Translations under genes and position numbers: made by a program
Shown here: in pieces, positions 20,733 through 32,856 of the stretch
How positions within the stretch are numbered: the stretch's first letter is position 1
Layout of the letters: the number at the start of each line of letters is the position of its first letter
Assembly: GCA_036186865.1 (NCBI GenBank)
Contig: AP025042.1
Coordinates: forward strand, 17,507,496 to 17,571,495
Source: Eustoma russellianum
Taxonomy: Eukaryota > Streptophyta > Magnoliopsida > Gentianales > Gentianaceae
Length of the DNA: 64,000 nucleotides
Direction of reading: 5' to 3'
The notes under the pieces: model-generated
What the model saw: only the letters and a program-made list of their open reading frames with translations
Database searches by the model: none
Told to the model about the DNA's origin: nothing

Positions 20733-23700
20733 TTACACCCATAGATTTGGAAGCGAGGTATCTAGCATAATTGAGCCACGCACGTCACATGGCAGATTAT
20801 CAATGGTAGCATATACTATGACACCAGGCGCATGTAGACCATGTCGTGCTAATGTATGAGCCACCGTGTTAGCCTCTCTCGGACAATAACATAATATGGA
20901 AGCATGGGGGCACAACATACTCGACGTGCGATGAAGATCCGCCAGTAAGGACCCCGTATATCGTGAGGGATTAGAAAGCATGATAAGCAGCATACAATAG
21001 TCAGTCTCAACAATGAGACAGACATGATTTTGGGCATAAAAAATTAGAGCATACAATATCGCCATTAATTCAGCACGGACTGGCGTACCAATTGGTAGAG
21101 AAAAGCAAATAACTGAAATAAATTCTCTACGAGCATTTCGTAATATTACGTCGGTTGCAGCTGTATGGTGCCCTATTGATGCATCAACATTTAATTTCAA
21201 CTTACCTGAGGGTGGTAATTCCACCCATACTACCTAATGAGGACGAACTTGTAGCGGTGGCGAAAAGGAAAGAGAATTAATTGCAAGAGAGGCTGTGAAA
21301 ATTTGCAACCCTTCGTCGAAGCACACCAAGTGTATATATGATCTCGGACTCTTTCAAATAAATGTCTATAAGAGAAGCTGTTGTCCCCAAATTGAATTGA
21401 TGTATACTCCTTCCAAATAACCCATGTGACCAATGAAGGAGCTACTACACGTAAATTACCAAGCATGGAGGTAGAAGAGGAGATGCGCCACCAACAAAGT
21501 AAATAAGCGCAAATGGTCGACTGGCTGGGCATTGGGCCAGATAACAAAATGGAGATTTCGTACCATAACAGTTTAATCTTTGGGCAATTGAGAAAACATG
21601 ATCTTACCGATCTGATTGCCTCCGACAGAAGGCACACTGAGAGGGATATATTGTCTGTCAGGCGCAAAGGTTATCAAGGAGAGCCAATGAGCGCCACCAG
21701 AGCTTCCACAGAAATATACGAGTCCCTGAGGGAGAGCTAGGCTACCAGATATACTTAGCACAATCAAACAGCGTTGAGTCTGAATAAAGTTGAGCATATG
21801 CTGATCTGATTGTATATTGCCCTGTTGGGCCTGCCACCCAATTAAGACCTTCCGATGATTGCTCGACTCTTGGATGCATATAGGAATGAATTCTACAAAT
21901 GCGCTTCTAAATTGATGAATCGTAAATGTTTGCATAGACCATATCTCTTTGTCCCTATTTTGCTCGACCAAAATTTGCCCATAGTGAATCCGATTGATGG
22001 TATTTCTAACATGAAAGACCATCATAAACATGTTGCACCATGTCAAGATTTCGATCTAAGCCTCCATTCTCTATGGGTCGGCAAATGTGTTCCTAAGACT
22101 GTCAATGATGATGATCATTCCAAAAGAAAGTCACCATTTTCCTATTCAAAGCAATTACAACCCTTTTGGGTAACTATGAGCTAGCAATTATATGTAATGG
22201 CATAATAGAAAGCACATGCCGTATCAAGACTAGGCGACCAGCTGAAGAAAGTAACTTAGATGACCAGGTGTTTAGCTTTGAATCAAAATGCGTCGATAAA
22301 GAAGTGCAATATGCAGCTCTATTAATACCTTCATATAAATATGACCCAAGATACTTAATTGGCAAAGCTGCTAAATGCATGCCCAGTTCCCGTGGGACCT
22401 GTGAGCACGACACGCCTGTGCCAATCACTAGTTGACTCTTATGGAAATTAACTAGCTGACTTGAGGCAGAGTGACAGTCATCTAAGAATCGTCGAAACCG
22501 TCTCAGATTGGGGATTGATCCGTTTAATAAGATTACCAAGTCATCAGCAAAACCCAAATGTGATACTTGTGGAATACGGCCCACCTGAAAACCTTTGATA
22601 TACCCCGTCATCATAAGTGATTTGAGGCCTCTCGAAAAGCCTTCTGAAACCAAAATAAACAAAAGCGGCAAAAGAAGGTCACCTTGTTTTCACTCCTCTC
22701 GTCACTGGAAAAAAACCCACTAGCTTGCCATTAATGAGGACAGAACATCTAGTGGCGGATAAATTATTCAGAAAAATTTTCACCAGCATAGAATGAAACC
22801 CCATTTTGAGTAATAGCCGACGTAGATAGGACCAATCCACCATATCAAAAGCTTTGGCCATATCCAAGTTGACTATGACATGGCTCCCTCGAACTGGCTT
22901 ATCCAATATATGCACCATTTCCTAGGCCAAAAGGATCTGCTCCGTTATGCCATGACCTTTTATGCATCCAGCCTGCTCTGGAGATATCAATCTCGGAAGC
23001 AAAGTAGACAGACGTGTCGCCACCAGCCATGTGATAACTTTGGACAAGAAATTGGTCAAGCAGATAAGGCAAAAATCAGAGAACGTTTATGGATTTGGTA
23101 CCTTAGGAATAACTGTGATGAGAGATGAAGCAAGCTGACTAGGCGGGCGAACGCCAATGAAAAACTCATATACTACTTTATGAACATCCAATTTTATAAC
23201 AGGCCAAAACCGCCTGTAAAATGAACCTGGAAAACCGTTTGGACCAGCTGCACTTGTTGGACTAAGATCCCAAACTGATTGTTGAACTTCCTGTAAATCT
23301 AGCAACGCGATAAGATGGCGATTGTCTTCTGAGGACAAAATAGTATGAATATATTGGAGTAAAGAGTTGGTAGATTAAGTCGACCCAGCCGAAAATAATG
23401 ACTGATAATATCGTACAGCCTCCTGTTCAATGTCCTGAAGACTGCTGCTTTCCATCCCATCTCCATGGACAATTCTGCGGATTGTCTGTCTGTGGCGTCT
23501 ATCTTTTACATCTTGACGATAAAAGCGAGTATTAGCGTCTCCTTCCTTCATCCACTTGACATTCGCTTTTTGTTTCCAAAATAAAAGGGACCGAGATTGA
23601 GCCTGTTGCAATTCTGCCATACTCCGATGATATGCTATCCGTGTGTCATCTGATGGACTAGTATCATATTCCCTTTCACATCTGATTGTCTCAGCTTCAG

Positions 23701-24588
23701 CCTTTGCCGCTGCATCAAGAATATTACCAAATACATCCCTGTTCCATTGTCGTAAGTGACGCTAAAGATGACAATGCTGGAATAGAAACACCACAAGCCG
23801 CCTACTGCCTCGTATGATTTCTAGTGATGATTGACAAAATTATCAAAATCTGAATGTGTAGACCAAACATCCAAATATCTAAAGGCAGTCGAAGTGGATG
23901 AACTGTCGTTGGATCACTCGAGATATATTGGACAGTGATCTGATGTAGTGCGATTGAGATGCTGATGAGAAACTGCTGCAAATAAATCAAAGAAAGTAGA
24001 AGAACAAAGGAAGCGATCTAATCGACGCCAAACTCTGCCCAGGCCTCGACCATCACTCCATGTAAACGGGGACCCTTGATAATTAATAGATTGAAGAGAG
24101 CAATAAGAAATACAATCGTTAAAATACTGCAGAGTAAGAAGGGGAGGAGAAGAGCGGCCCTTATGTTCTTCAAGCGACAGAAAAGTGTTAGAATCATCCC
24201 CTAGAAGCTATGGCAAATCAATCGATATCGAATAGCAGAGGTATCTACCAAGAGGGGTCAACCTGAGGCAACAGAATGAAGGCCATATATAAATGTGACA
24301 CAAGAAAGAATCACCTGTAGGCAGCCAACAAAAACGCATGGAATGATTTTGAACACCGGGACGTTCCCCTTCCAAACAAAGAAATACATCTCTCCAGAAA
24401 ATCCAAATATGCTCCTGACAAACTGACACTTCTTGGGAGAATCCAAATTTAAGACGATAAGAAACCAGCAATGACGTCCTGGATTTAGGTTCAATAACTA
24501 ATATGTTCAAATGATACCAACAAACTAAAGAAAGAATACGGTCGGATGAGGTACAAATACCTCTCACGTTCCATATCTTAATCTTCAT
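20733..24588 (-). pseudogene. LINE C ORF2 remnant
   Basis: In minus-strand order: endonuclease N-terminus from ATG 24588 (KIWNVRG, then VIEPKS), an EN C-terminal part in other frames, a linker with WKQKANVKWMKEGDANT (23375-23620), RT with GPNGFPGSFYRRFW (23087-23338), NLDMAKAF (22679-22918) and GFADDLVILL (22174-22671), a zf-RVT region (21230-22046), and RNase H (20733-21224; LNVDAS, RAELMAI, ETDYC, REANTVAH). Many frameshifts and stops separate the parts. The order and spacing match LINE I, so this was a full ORF2. Confidence 0.88.
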
Positions 24589-24599
24589 TGGGATGATAA

Positions 24600-25540
24600 A
24601 AAATCAAAAGAATTAGAGAGTGATGCCCTTGATCTTGTATACGGAGGAGAGCTGGGCTCTTGTTTCTGGCAATGACGAGGAAGCAATCGCGGTGGGACCT
24701 AAAAATTTCCCTCGTTTTTTGTCTCAGGAGGCGTTGCAGAATGATCTGGCTTTTCACCAGTAGGTTGCTGCGTCCCGGTCAACATCGCATTTTGCACAAT
24801 GTCATTGAGCACAGTGTCTACAATATCCTTCGAAGATACTGTGTCAATGCAATTTTCACCAGCATTAATTTCCACTTCACTGTCTAAAACAGAAACCGGC
24901 TCTGGATTAACAGATATATCATTCAAAAAACTGTCGTCAACTCCTTGTAACCGAGAAATATCCTGTGCATAGGAGATCACATGATGTGGAGCCAAATCCG
25001 GAGAAAATAACACAGAAGGAGCTGCTGATGGCAATAAGTCTGGAATTTGCTGCCCTTGAGCAGGCTGTGATTTCTTTGGAGTCCATCACTGCTCCAGCGC
25101 CGCCTTCGACTGCGGTTGGATCACCTCTTTTGTATTGAGTGGTTCTTAATAAATTATGTTTGTGTGGTGTGTTCCATAAGTTGTTGCCTTATGTCCCAAT
25201 CTATAACAAGAAGTGCAATATAAGGGAAGATCTTCATAAATTACCTGTTGTGAGAGAACCTGATTAGAAGCCTGAATAAAAACGCGTGAGGGAAGTTCTT
25301 GTGATATGTCATTCTCCACACAGTCTAGCAACAGATGGTCGAAGTGCCTCCGATGTAGCATTGTCCAATTTCACTAGGGTACCAAGCATCCGGTCGATCT
25401 GTAGCAAAGCCTATAATAGGTGAAAATGGACAGGCAGACTTGGTAACGGTACCCGTACCGGCACTATTGGGACGTCAATTGAGGGATCAAAAGTAGGCGT
25501 CTATTTAGTAACTCGTATATACTTCCCTACGGTAGTCTAA
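24600..25540 (-). pseudogene. LINE C ORF1 remnant (5'-truncated)
   Basis: The minus strand shows an acidic C-terminal part (24699-25034) and a zinc knuckle region (25146-25361) reading CTSCYRLGHKATTYG. The last cysteine of CX2CX4HX4C is replaced by tyrosine. Upstream, a degenerate TPTFDPSIDVPIVP matches the DUF4283 core of LINE I. Homology ends near 25530, so the N-terminal third and the 5' UTR are missing. Confidence 0.75.
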
Positions 25541-25552
25541 CTTTGACGTGCA

Positions 25553-25596
<44 letters not shown>

Positions 25597-25602
25597 ATAT
25601 AA
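25553..25602. repeat. (TA)n-(GTAT)n microsatellite at the LINE C 5' border
   Basis: About 50 bp of alternating TA followed by six GTAT units. It marks the border between truncated LINE C and the LTR of the plus-strand element. Confidence 0.9.
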
Positions 25603-27773
25603 AATGAGATGAACACTCTTATGTGAGGTATATAAAAGTTAAAGAAATAAAATGAAGATATATGATATGTTAGGAAAAGTGTACTAAGGAGACATTTCTA
25701 TGCATGTATTCATATGTTTTTTTATAAAGACCATCACTTATGTGTTTATTTTTGATTTCGGCTTTCATGAAGTTTTGTGTCTTGACTTAGCATGTTATGA
25801 GGTAATCATATTCATGTCTAAGATTCTAGTTCATAAAAGAGGTTCTTGATGATCTTTATATGTATGTGTGTGTATTTGACCTTGCCCAAGTAGGTCTTTA
25901 GGCCTACTTGATTTATTTTCTTCATGGTTCCATCATCTTGTATGTTCTGTGTTTTATGATGTTATTGCAAGACTTTATGTTGATGGAAAACAATATATAT
26001 ATATATAGTTGGTATAAAGGTTCAAATCATGAAATAAGTAAAAGAGGTGAAAAAGAAAATGATTTAGGTGATATATGTGCATCTGTGTATTCAGCCAAAC
26101 GGTAAAAGTACAAATATGTTTGATATAAAAAGAAATGGTGATAAGAGTAAAATATAGAATAAAGAACTGTATTATATAAAAAGGAAAAACATAAATGTGT
26201 ATATATATATATATGTATGTATAATCGGCCAAAACACATATTATGTGTGAAATAACTAGCTTGGACATGTTTATAGAAATAAATATGTATAAAAGAATGT
26301 ATAGTAAAAAATATGATTATTTTATGTGTACTATTATGAAATACAGAAGTATATGTAAATGAATGTGAAATTAGGGTTTTTGGCCATTTTCACTAAATGT
26401 AATATGTATATTTTAAGGAAATATAGATGGAGGAGAAAAGGAAAAAGGGGGCTATTTTTGGGTGTGTTGGTTGAGAGCTTTGGTTGGGGATTTAGGGTGT
26501 ATTTTCATGATTTACGGTATGGATTATGTATAGGTATGTTGGATTTTATGAATTGAAGAAATGATAAAGTATTAGAGTATAAATATTGTGGAATAGCCAA
26601 TTAGTCAAAATGCATCCATGTTCATATCATTAAATGTTTTTAAAAGTTCACCCTTGCATATCGAATCGTATCGTATAGTCGGATATCTCATAACATGTTT
26701 ATAGTATGTGTATGATTATTCAAAGGCCATCCTAATACCATGTCCGAGGTTGTTAGTATTATAGGCATATAGTATGTTATCGATGATTAGATGCCGTCAC
26801 GATATTGGAACCCAAGGGGGTTGATATCATGGGCATATAGTATGGTTCTTTATAGGCAGGGGTTATCACCTAGTCGAGGACAAGGGATATCCAGCATATT
26901 AAGTCACCGTTAGTTTATGTACTTTATGATGCAACAGTATGTGGACTCATCGGGACTCATATTTTGTACATGTGACTATATGGGGCATATTCTGTTACTA
27001 TGACGGTATCATTCACATGAAGGCAAAGTGCTATAGCCATTATATGATATGGCATGATGTTTTATCGTACTGTGTATGGACAGTTTTGTGACATCGGTTT
27101 GATTTTTTGTTCATCGTTATAGAATTTGTATGACATTGTATTAAAGGTATTGCATCGTTGTAATATCACATTACATAACTCGTATAAGAATTTGATGCAA
27201 CTCGATGATATGATCGTGTAGAATGTTTACCTAATATAGATATACCTGTTACATGCCGTTTATTTATCGTTATGTTATGCACTTTGTTTATTAAATTGGA
27301 GACGCGATTCATTTGTTCTTATTCATGCGATATTATTTTCTTACCCCGTCTCCACATGCATGATCCACATGACGTATCAGTCAGACTACTTGCTGGAAAA
27401 TTACGTTTATAGCTCATACTTGCCTTATCACTATTTGCAGATAGTAGGAATCATTTTACATATTCATCGAGAACGATTACAGATAGATTCATGAGATAGA
27501 AGAAGTATGCCAATAGATTATCTTTGAAGATGTGATTCATTTGATTATCATGTATTCAGAGGATTTCAGGGTTTAGTATAGTATGATTTGTACAGAGTTG
27601 TAATGTAAAATAATGCATGTCGATTGTGTTTTGTTTATGTTATGTTTCTTCCACTTATCGATTCAATATTCATGTCAACATGCACATGTATAATATCGAC
27701 GCCTTATACTTCTCGCAGTAGAAGTACGACGGATGCATCGGGCCAAAACCCTAGTTTCGAGCGATGTGCTATA
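25603..27773 (+). mobile_element. 5' LTR (partial) of the plus-strand LTR retrotransposon
   Basis: This AT-rich, gene-free stretch ends ..gtgctata two bases before a primer-binding site. Its first 650 bp (25603-26260) are homologous to 48425-49100, at roughly 85% by eye. That places both in the same LTR position and shows the copy is old. LINE C has removed or displaced the left part. A feature near 26740-26850 repeats ggcatatagtatg. Small ORFs (25908-26105, 26359-26556, 27624-27827) lack domains and are not supported. Confidence 0.65.
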
Positions 27774-27775
27774 GG

Positions 27776-27787
27776 TGGTATCAGAGC
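27776..27787 (+). other. Primer-binding site of the plus-strand element
   Basis: tggtatcagagc, the initiator-Met tRNA type, two bases after the LTR end at 27773. Confidence 0.85.
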
Positions 27788-28749
27788 TTTGGCTCTAAAT
27801 CCATTGCAGACACAAAGTAAACAATGACATGAACTTAAGAAGTGATCTTAGAAATTAAGTAATAATCGTAGATTAAGAAGTGATCTTATACTGAGAGTGA
27901 CAGCCTTAGTTTAAGCCAACTAGAAATGTATAGAGTTGAACGGTCAAAGGAACCCTACCTTATTTGCCGTAGGGTTATTTTGGAACCCTGGCCCTTAAAA
28001 ATATTTCCAAAAGAACATGAATAGGAAGATTGGGTTATATATATAGATAAGTTATTAAACCACGAACATAATTCCGATCAGACGATCTTGATTTTAGGTA
28101 TTGATCTGAGCCATAGGAAATGATTTTAGAATTTAAGGCACGACAGCAAATTATAACCCTAACCCTAGTGATAAGAATGATTTCGGATTAAAATATAGTC
28201 ATATAAAGGGGTAAATTCACTTGTATCTAGGGTACACTATTAAAATGAAAAATTCGTATATTTCCTAAGTTATGGTAGGTAGTAGAACTATAACAAATGA
28301 TTTATTAGAGTTGTAACAATTAGGGTTTGTTAAAGAAATTGTACAAAGGGTACAGTTAGGCTTAATGAACTTAGAATTTTCAGAATAAGGCCAAAATTAT
28401 TAGTCACAGTAGGTACGTAAAAGCGATAAGCATATAATAATATAAGTAAAGATAAGAAAATAATAAGTTATAACATATTGGAGAATAATTACGAAATTTG
28501 TGGAACTTAGAATTATTGGCGAGAGTTAGCAGTCTTAAGTTGAAATCAGGCAAGCATGACTAAATAGTGGTCGATGTTAGTTAAGATTTATCAGATCAGG
28601 GTTAGCGGATGAAATAAGTAAGTATAGAAATTGCATATATATTAAGTTGAAGGACATAAAATTACATGGTGATAATAGAATTTAAGTCTTTGAAATTTCT
28701 AACAATAAGACTGATATAACCCCCAAGTTTCAAGGACGAAACTTTTTAT

Positions 28750-28760
28750 AAGGATGGAGA
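28750..28760 (+). other. Polypurine tract of the plus-strand element
   Basis: aaggatggaga sits directly before the 3' LTR start (28762, TGTTACGACC). It is the expected plus-strand primer. Confidence 0.8.
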
Positions 28761-28761
28761 A

Positions 28762-29148
28762 TGTTACGACCAACATTTCAGGGTCAGTAGAAAAAGAAAT
28801 AAGACAATAGAAAATAAAATGAAAGTACAATGTCGATAGAATTTTGATGGAATTAAAATTTTGAATCAGAATTTAATAGGACATTGGTATTATGCATTGT
28901 GGTTAGAAAGGCTCGAAAAAAGAATCAAACCATAAAGTAAACGATATATCAAGATACGACGAAATTTATTAATGAACATTATGATTTCGTCATAAGAATT
29001 AAAACAATACGAATAGATAACAACTTAAATCTTAGGATAAATTAAATCAAAAAAATCCATGACACGAGAAATTAGAACCACTTAAGTAAAAAGAAAAGAA
29101 AGTAGGGCATAATAAATAACTTGAAAACGAAGAAAAAGGAAAATGAAT
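28762..29148 (+). mobile_element. 3' LTR, first part
   Basis: It starts TGTTACGACCAAC and is A-rich with no genes. It is cut at 29148 by LINE D and resumes at 46800. The matching start of the 5' LTR is not seen in the window. Confidence 0.7.
29133..29148. repeat. Target-site duplication of LINE D, left
   Basis: aaaaaggaaaatgaat, identical to 46784-46799. Sixteen base pairs is typical of LINE target-primed insertion. The 17.6-kb separation is explained by LINE D plus nested Copia-2. Confidence 0.85.
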
Positions 29149-29481
29149 TTTTTTAAACAAAAAAAAATCAATTTTATTATTATAACCCTCATTTTTGGCG
29201 GAGGCAAACCATATTACCTGTTATAAGAAACTGTCATCACACGCAAAACGAGAATATAAAGCTGTAAGAATCTGTATTCTCCAATCATATATGATATATC
29301 GCATTAAAACCTTGCCAAGTAAAACGACCCTTGTGGATAAAACCTTGGCGAATGAAAAAGCGTGCATATTTATATGATTGGAATGTGTGTCTAGCTTATG
29401 TGCACAATGATCGAATAGATGAAATCCAACTGTCCAGCCGCAAATAAGGAGATGTGTAGAAGCTAATTTATATCTCCCAAG
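29149..29481 (-). mobile_element. LINE D 3' tail
   Basis: An A/T-rich tail (29149-29185) borders the terminal motif near 29188-29212 (form ctccgccaaaaatgagg on the minus strand). The conserved 3' domain is at 29293-29375. A small plus-strand ORF at 29195-29377 only reads through this domain. Confidence 0.8.
29477..29481. repeat. Target-site duplication of Copia-2, left (ccaag)
   Basis: ccaag directly before the LTR; identical to 41041-41045. Confidence 0.93.
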
Positions 29482-32471
29482 TGTAGGATCTGCAAGGCAC
29501 CACTAGAAGGGGGGGTTGAATAGATGGTGCGGTAAGTGTGATTCTTAAAATTTCTTTAAACTTGAACAATTCAAGTTCTGAAAACAGATTATGTTTTCAG
29601 GACCAGTTTTAAAACGTTTTTAAAACTAGGTTAGAGGTCTCCAAAAATTATGAAATTTTGAGAGAACTTAGCCTCAGATGTTATGAGGGTCCCCTAAAAA
29701 TTTCAAATTAAAATTCAACCTGTAACCCCTTCAAAAACCGTTGGCAATCAGATTGTGCAAATCTGCCAGAAACGGTAGATGGTCTTGAAAAATTAATTCC
29801 TATTTGTGTGAACGTCCAAATGCTCTGAAAATTTGACCACTAACTCCTTATATACTATATTTAAAAGGGTTGAAACAGTTTTGGAAAATTCTTTTTGGAA
29901 GTAGGTCAACTACAATCAAAGTCTCAACCTTTGCAAGTCTGAAAATCAGACTGCACTAGTCTCAGAACTTTTGATGTTTAATTGACTTATATTTGTCCAA
30001 AAGGGTTGAAACTTGTGCCAAATTAACCCTAGAACGTGTGAGTATATTTCTGAAAATTTTCGTGATTTTTGAAATTCGTTAACTATTTTTACGAATGCGA
30101 ACAAGAAGGATAATCAGTGCAGTAACTGAAAAGTAAATGCAGAAAGTAAATGGCACCAAAAATTTTATACTGGTTCGGTTATAAACAATCTATTCCAGTC
30201 TTCAAGGAACACCTTCCTTGGTTCACTCTAATCACACACACGCAGTACACCTTACCACAGGGTTGATAGAGTTACACCTAACTCCAACCCTTTAAAACCT
30301 TGTATTGTAAGTACAATTCGCACGAACACCACCACCTTGCTAGAATGAAGATTGATCACACCTTGATCAATCTTTTACAAAGATATATGAATGGTGGTTT
30401 ATCTTAAGCCTATTCAAGATTTAAAGATATGAAAACAATAGGCTTTTACAAGAAGAGAGAAAGAAAGAAGATGTAGGAGAAGAAGAGCTAGGCTTTTTGA
30501 TCTCTTTGAATTGCAACGCTTGTTGTTGTTTTGTTTGCTCTCTTCTGTTCCCTTTTAGTGATTGCAGCCATCCCCTAGAGTGTATCTCCCCCTCTTGAAA
30601 ATTATCTTTTAAGTTCTTGAGAGAGAGTGTAAGACATCATTGTGACAAGGCCTTGCTTACTTGGCACCTTCTTATTGGATGATCATTTAGTCTTCGCTTA
30701 CTTAGCACCTCCTTATTGGTACAACGTTGTCATCATGATGACTTGGAAAAAAATCTAAGAATTACACTTAACCATGTGCCAAAAATCATCACAAAATAAC
30801 TTCCATAAATCATAAGATATTCACATAAATTGTAAGACAAAAAATCCTTCCAACCTTAATGAAAAAATCGGCCATTATGTCTCATTTCCATGCTGAATTT
30901 TCAGCATGTGTATCATTCCATTTCTTTCAAAATAATGCCCAATTTACCTTGATTTTTTCTTTCAAAATTGAATCACCAAGTTATGGTAAGTATTGCTATC
31001 ACATAAGAAATGAACTTGGACACATCCAAGCTTACAAATTCGGCCACATGTCTTCACACATGCTGAAAAATTTTCAGCATGTGTGATATATAAAATATCA
31101 CACTTTATTAATTCAAATAATATTCAAAACATTTTCATTTCTTCTTCCAATCAATCACATAATGAAAGATGACAAAATATGTCACATTTAAGAGCAAAAA
31201 TCGGCCAGCAACATTTTAGCATGCTGAAATTTTCAACATGTGATATAAGAGAGATATATTTTGAATTCTTACCATTTGTAGCTTCTCTCTTCAATTCACC
31301 AACATTGTATGATTGATCCTTGACCATTCAAGATGCCAACAAAGCTCCACATATGTTCCAAATCAGCTGGTGTAGACGTTGGAATGTGTATGTGCTTGTG
31401 CTGAAATTTATTTTTGCTAACTTTGTAAAATAGTGCACATTTAATAATACACACATGTAATATTCCAATCAGCCCTTAATTTAATTTTATAGAACACTTT
31501 AAGATGTATATCATATGTAAAAAGTGTCTAGATACGTGTCACATGATGTACCAAAAACGTTCCATGTGTTGTGTGCGTAGAAAACCGAATTTTCGATATT
31601 TATCGATTACCCGATTTTTCTCTAATTTAAATTCCAAATTTTGCACATGTTATATATATTATGTTATACATAATATATATAATATATACTTTAAATCTCA
31701 GCACTTGGCTGGTTTAAAGTGGTACCATTAGCATGTGACAAAATTAAACTTGGAATCTTCACATTTTGGCCTTAATGTGGAGTAATTTGTGTGTGCCAAT
31801 ATGGAAAGTATTTTTGGCTGATTATTTAGTAAAGTGCACGAAATTTACATCACATTTTGATTTATAGGGGCTGGCCATTTATTTATGGCAAGTACGTGAC
31901 ACGTTGGTGAAGTTTCGGTATTCGTCCGATACGACAAATTTCGGTTTAGAACCTTTTATCGTGTCATATTTAATTTTTCATCACCATATCTTATATCATA
32001 TGATATAAGACCTGAATATACTCATAAATATGAGTTAAGTATAGTGGTGTGACGTTAACGTACGTACGTAAAATATATAACGTGTCGGTAGTACGTTGGA
32101 ATACATGTGTATGTGCCTTTTAAAAAAAATCTGAAAATAGGTGTAATATATATGTATATTGCGTGTATAATTAAGATGAGGAGGAGGAGAAAACTTTCCT
32201 TCCTTAGCCTTGTTGCCTTTGTGCCTTTTCCAAATGTGGCTTCCTTTAATGAACTACTTAGTTTATTAAACTAAATACTTCACTTAATGAACTAGTTTAG
32301 TTCATTAATGGTGGCACCTGAAAATAGTGTAAACACAACAAATGTTTGCCATATGATGTAAGCTTTATTGCTTCATGGCTCGTTAGCACAGCAACATAAT
32401 ATATAAGCTAAATAAGGCAAGTAATGGCAAGATATCATGCATACAGTACACGTTTATATATGTTTGTACAC

Positions 32472-32513
<42 letters not shown>

Positions 32514-32558
32514 TTAAGTCACTTATTTTGAAATCACTCAAACCCCCTTATCTCTACA
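29482..32558 (-). repeat. Copia-2 3' LTR
   Basis: About 3077 bp. It carries the three hairpin/ggccga modules near 30868, 31037 and 31200. It is longer than its partner mainly because of an expanded (TA)n tract at about 32473-32512. Embedded ORFs (30859-31086, 31504-31731) have partners in the other LTR and are not genes. Confidence 0.94.
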
Positions 32559-32856
32559 ATCTCTCCCTTTTGATGATTTTTAAAATAACTTGTGTACATG
32601 ATTTAAATGCTATCTCTCCCCCTTGAACCATGCACAAATTTGAAATTTGAATTTCGAATTTCAAATCTGGCTCCCCTTTGATTTGTGTAATTAAGATCAA
32701 TCAGTGTCAATTAAGATCAATCAGTGTCTCTCTCTCCCTCTTAAATCATGCGTCTCTCTCTCTCCCCCTTAAATCATGCTTTTCTCTCCCCCTTTATTTT
32801 GGAAAGTAAATCAAAAGATTCCTGTCAAAAAGGAAAGTAAATCAAATCACGTCAAA
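32559..32856 (-). other. Copia-2 purine-rich 3' region
   Basis: On the minus strand, several gggggaga-like runs precede the LTR, the last reading aaaagggagagat. It corresponds to 16469-16736 of Copia-1, including the attcgaaatt-type inverted repeat near 32640-32665. A gatcaatcagtgtc unit is tandemly duplicated around 32694-32725. Confidence 0.8.

Larger units (their letters stand above)
8255..25550 (-). mobile_element. LINE C: decayed plant L1 split by Copia-1
   Basis: The 3' tip of this minus-strand LINE (8255-8303, with the terminal motif form ctccaccataagtgagg) is separated from its body (19792-25550) by Copia-1. Removing Copia-1 and one copy of the 5-bp duplication makes the LINE tail continuous. 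The body contains the 3' tail with conserved domain (19873-19950), ORF2 and most of ORF1. The 5' end is missing: homology stops inside ORF1 near 25530-25550, at a (TA)n/(GTAT)n tract. Host length without Copia-1 is about 5.8 kb. Confidence 0.85.
27774..28761 (+). mobile_element. Coding-empty internal region
   Basis: Only about 990 bp lie between the primer-binding site and the polypurine tract, with no ORF of 60 codons or more inside. The element is therefore non-autonomous (LARD-like) or a deletion derivative. A short repeat (ttaagaagtgatctta) occurs twice near 27837-27890. Near the 3' end, ttcaaggacgaaac followed by a purine run resembles the end of Ty3/gypsy (Tekay/Del-type) internal regions, so gypsy ancestry is inferred. 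Confidence 0.7.
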
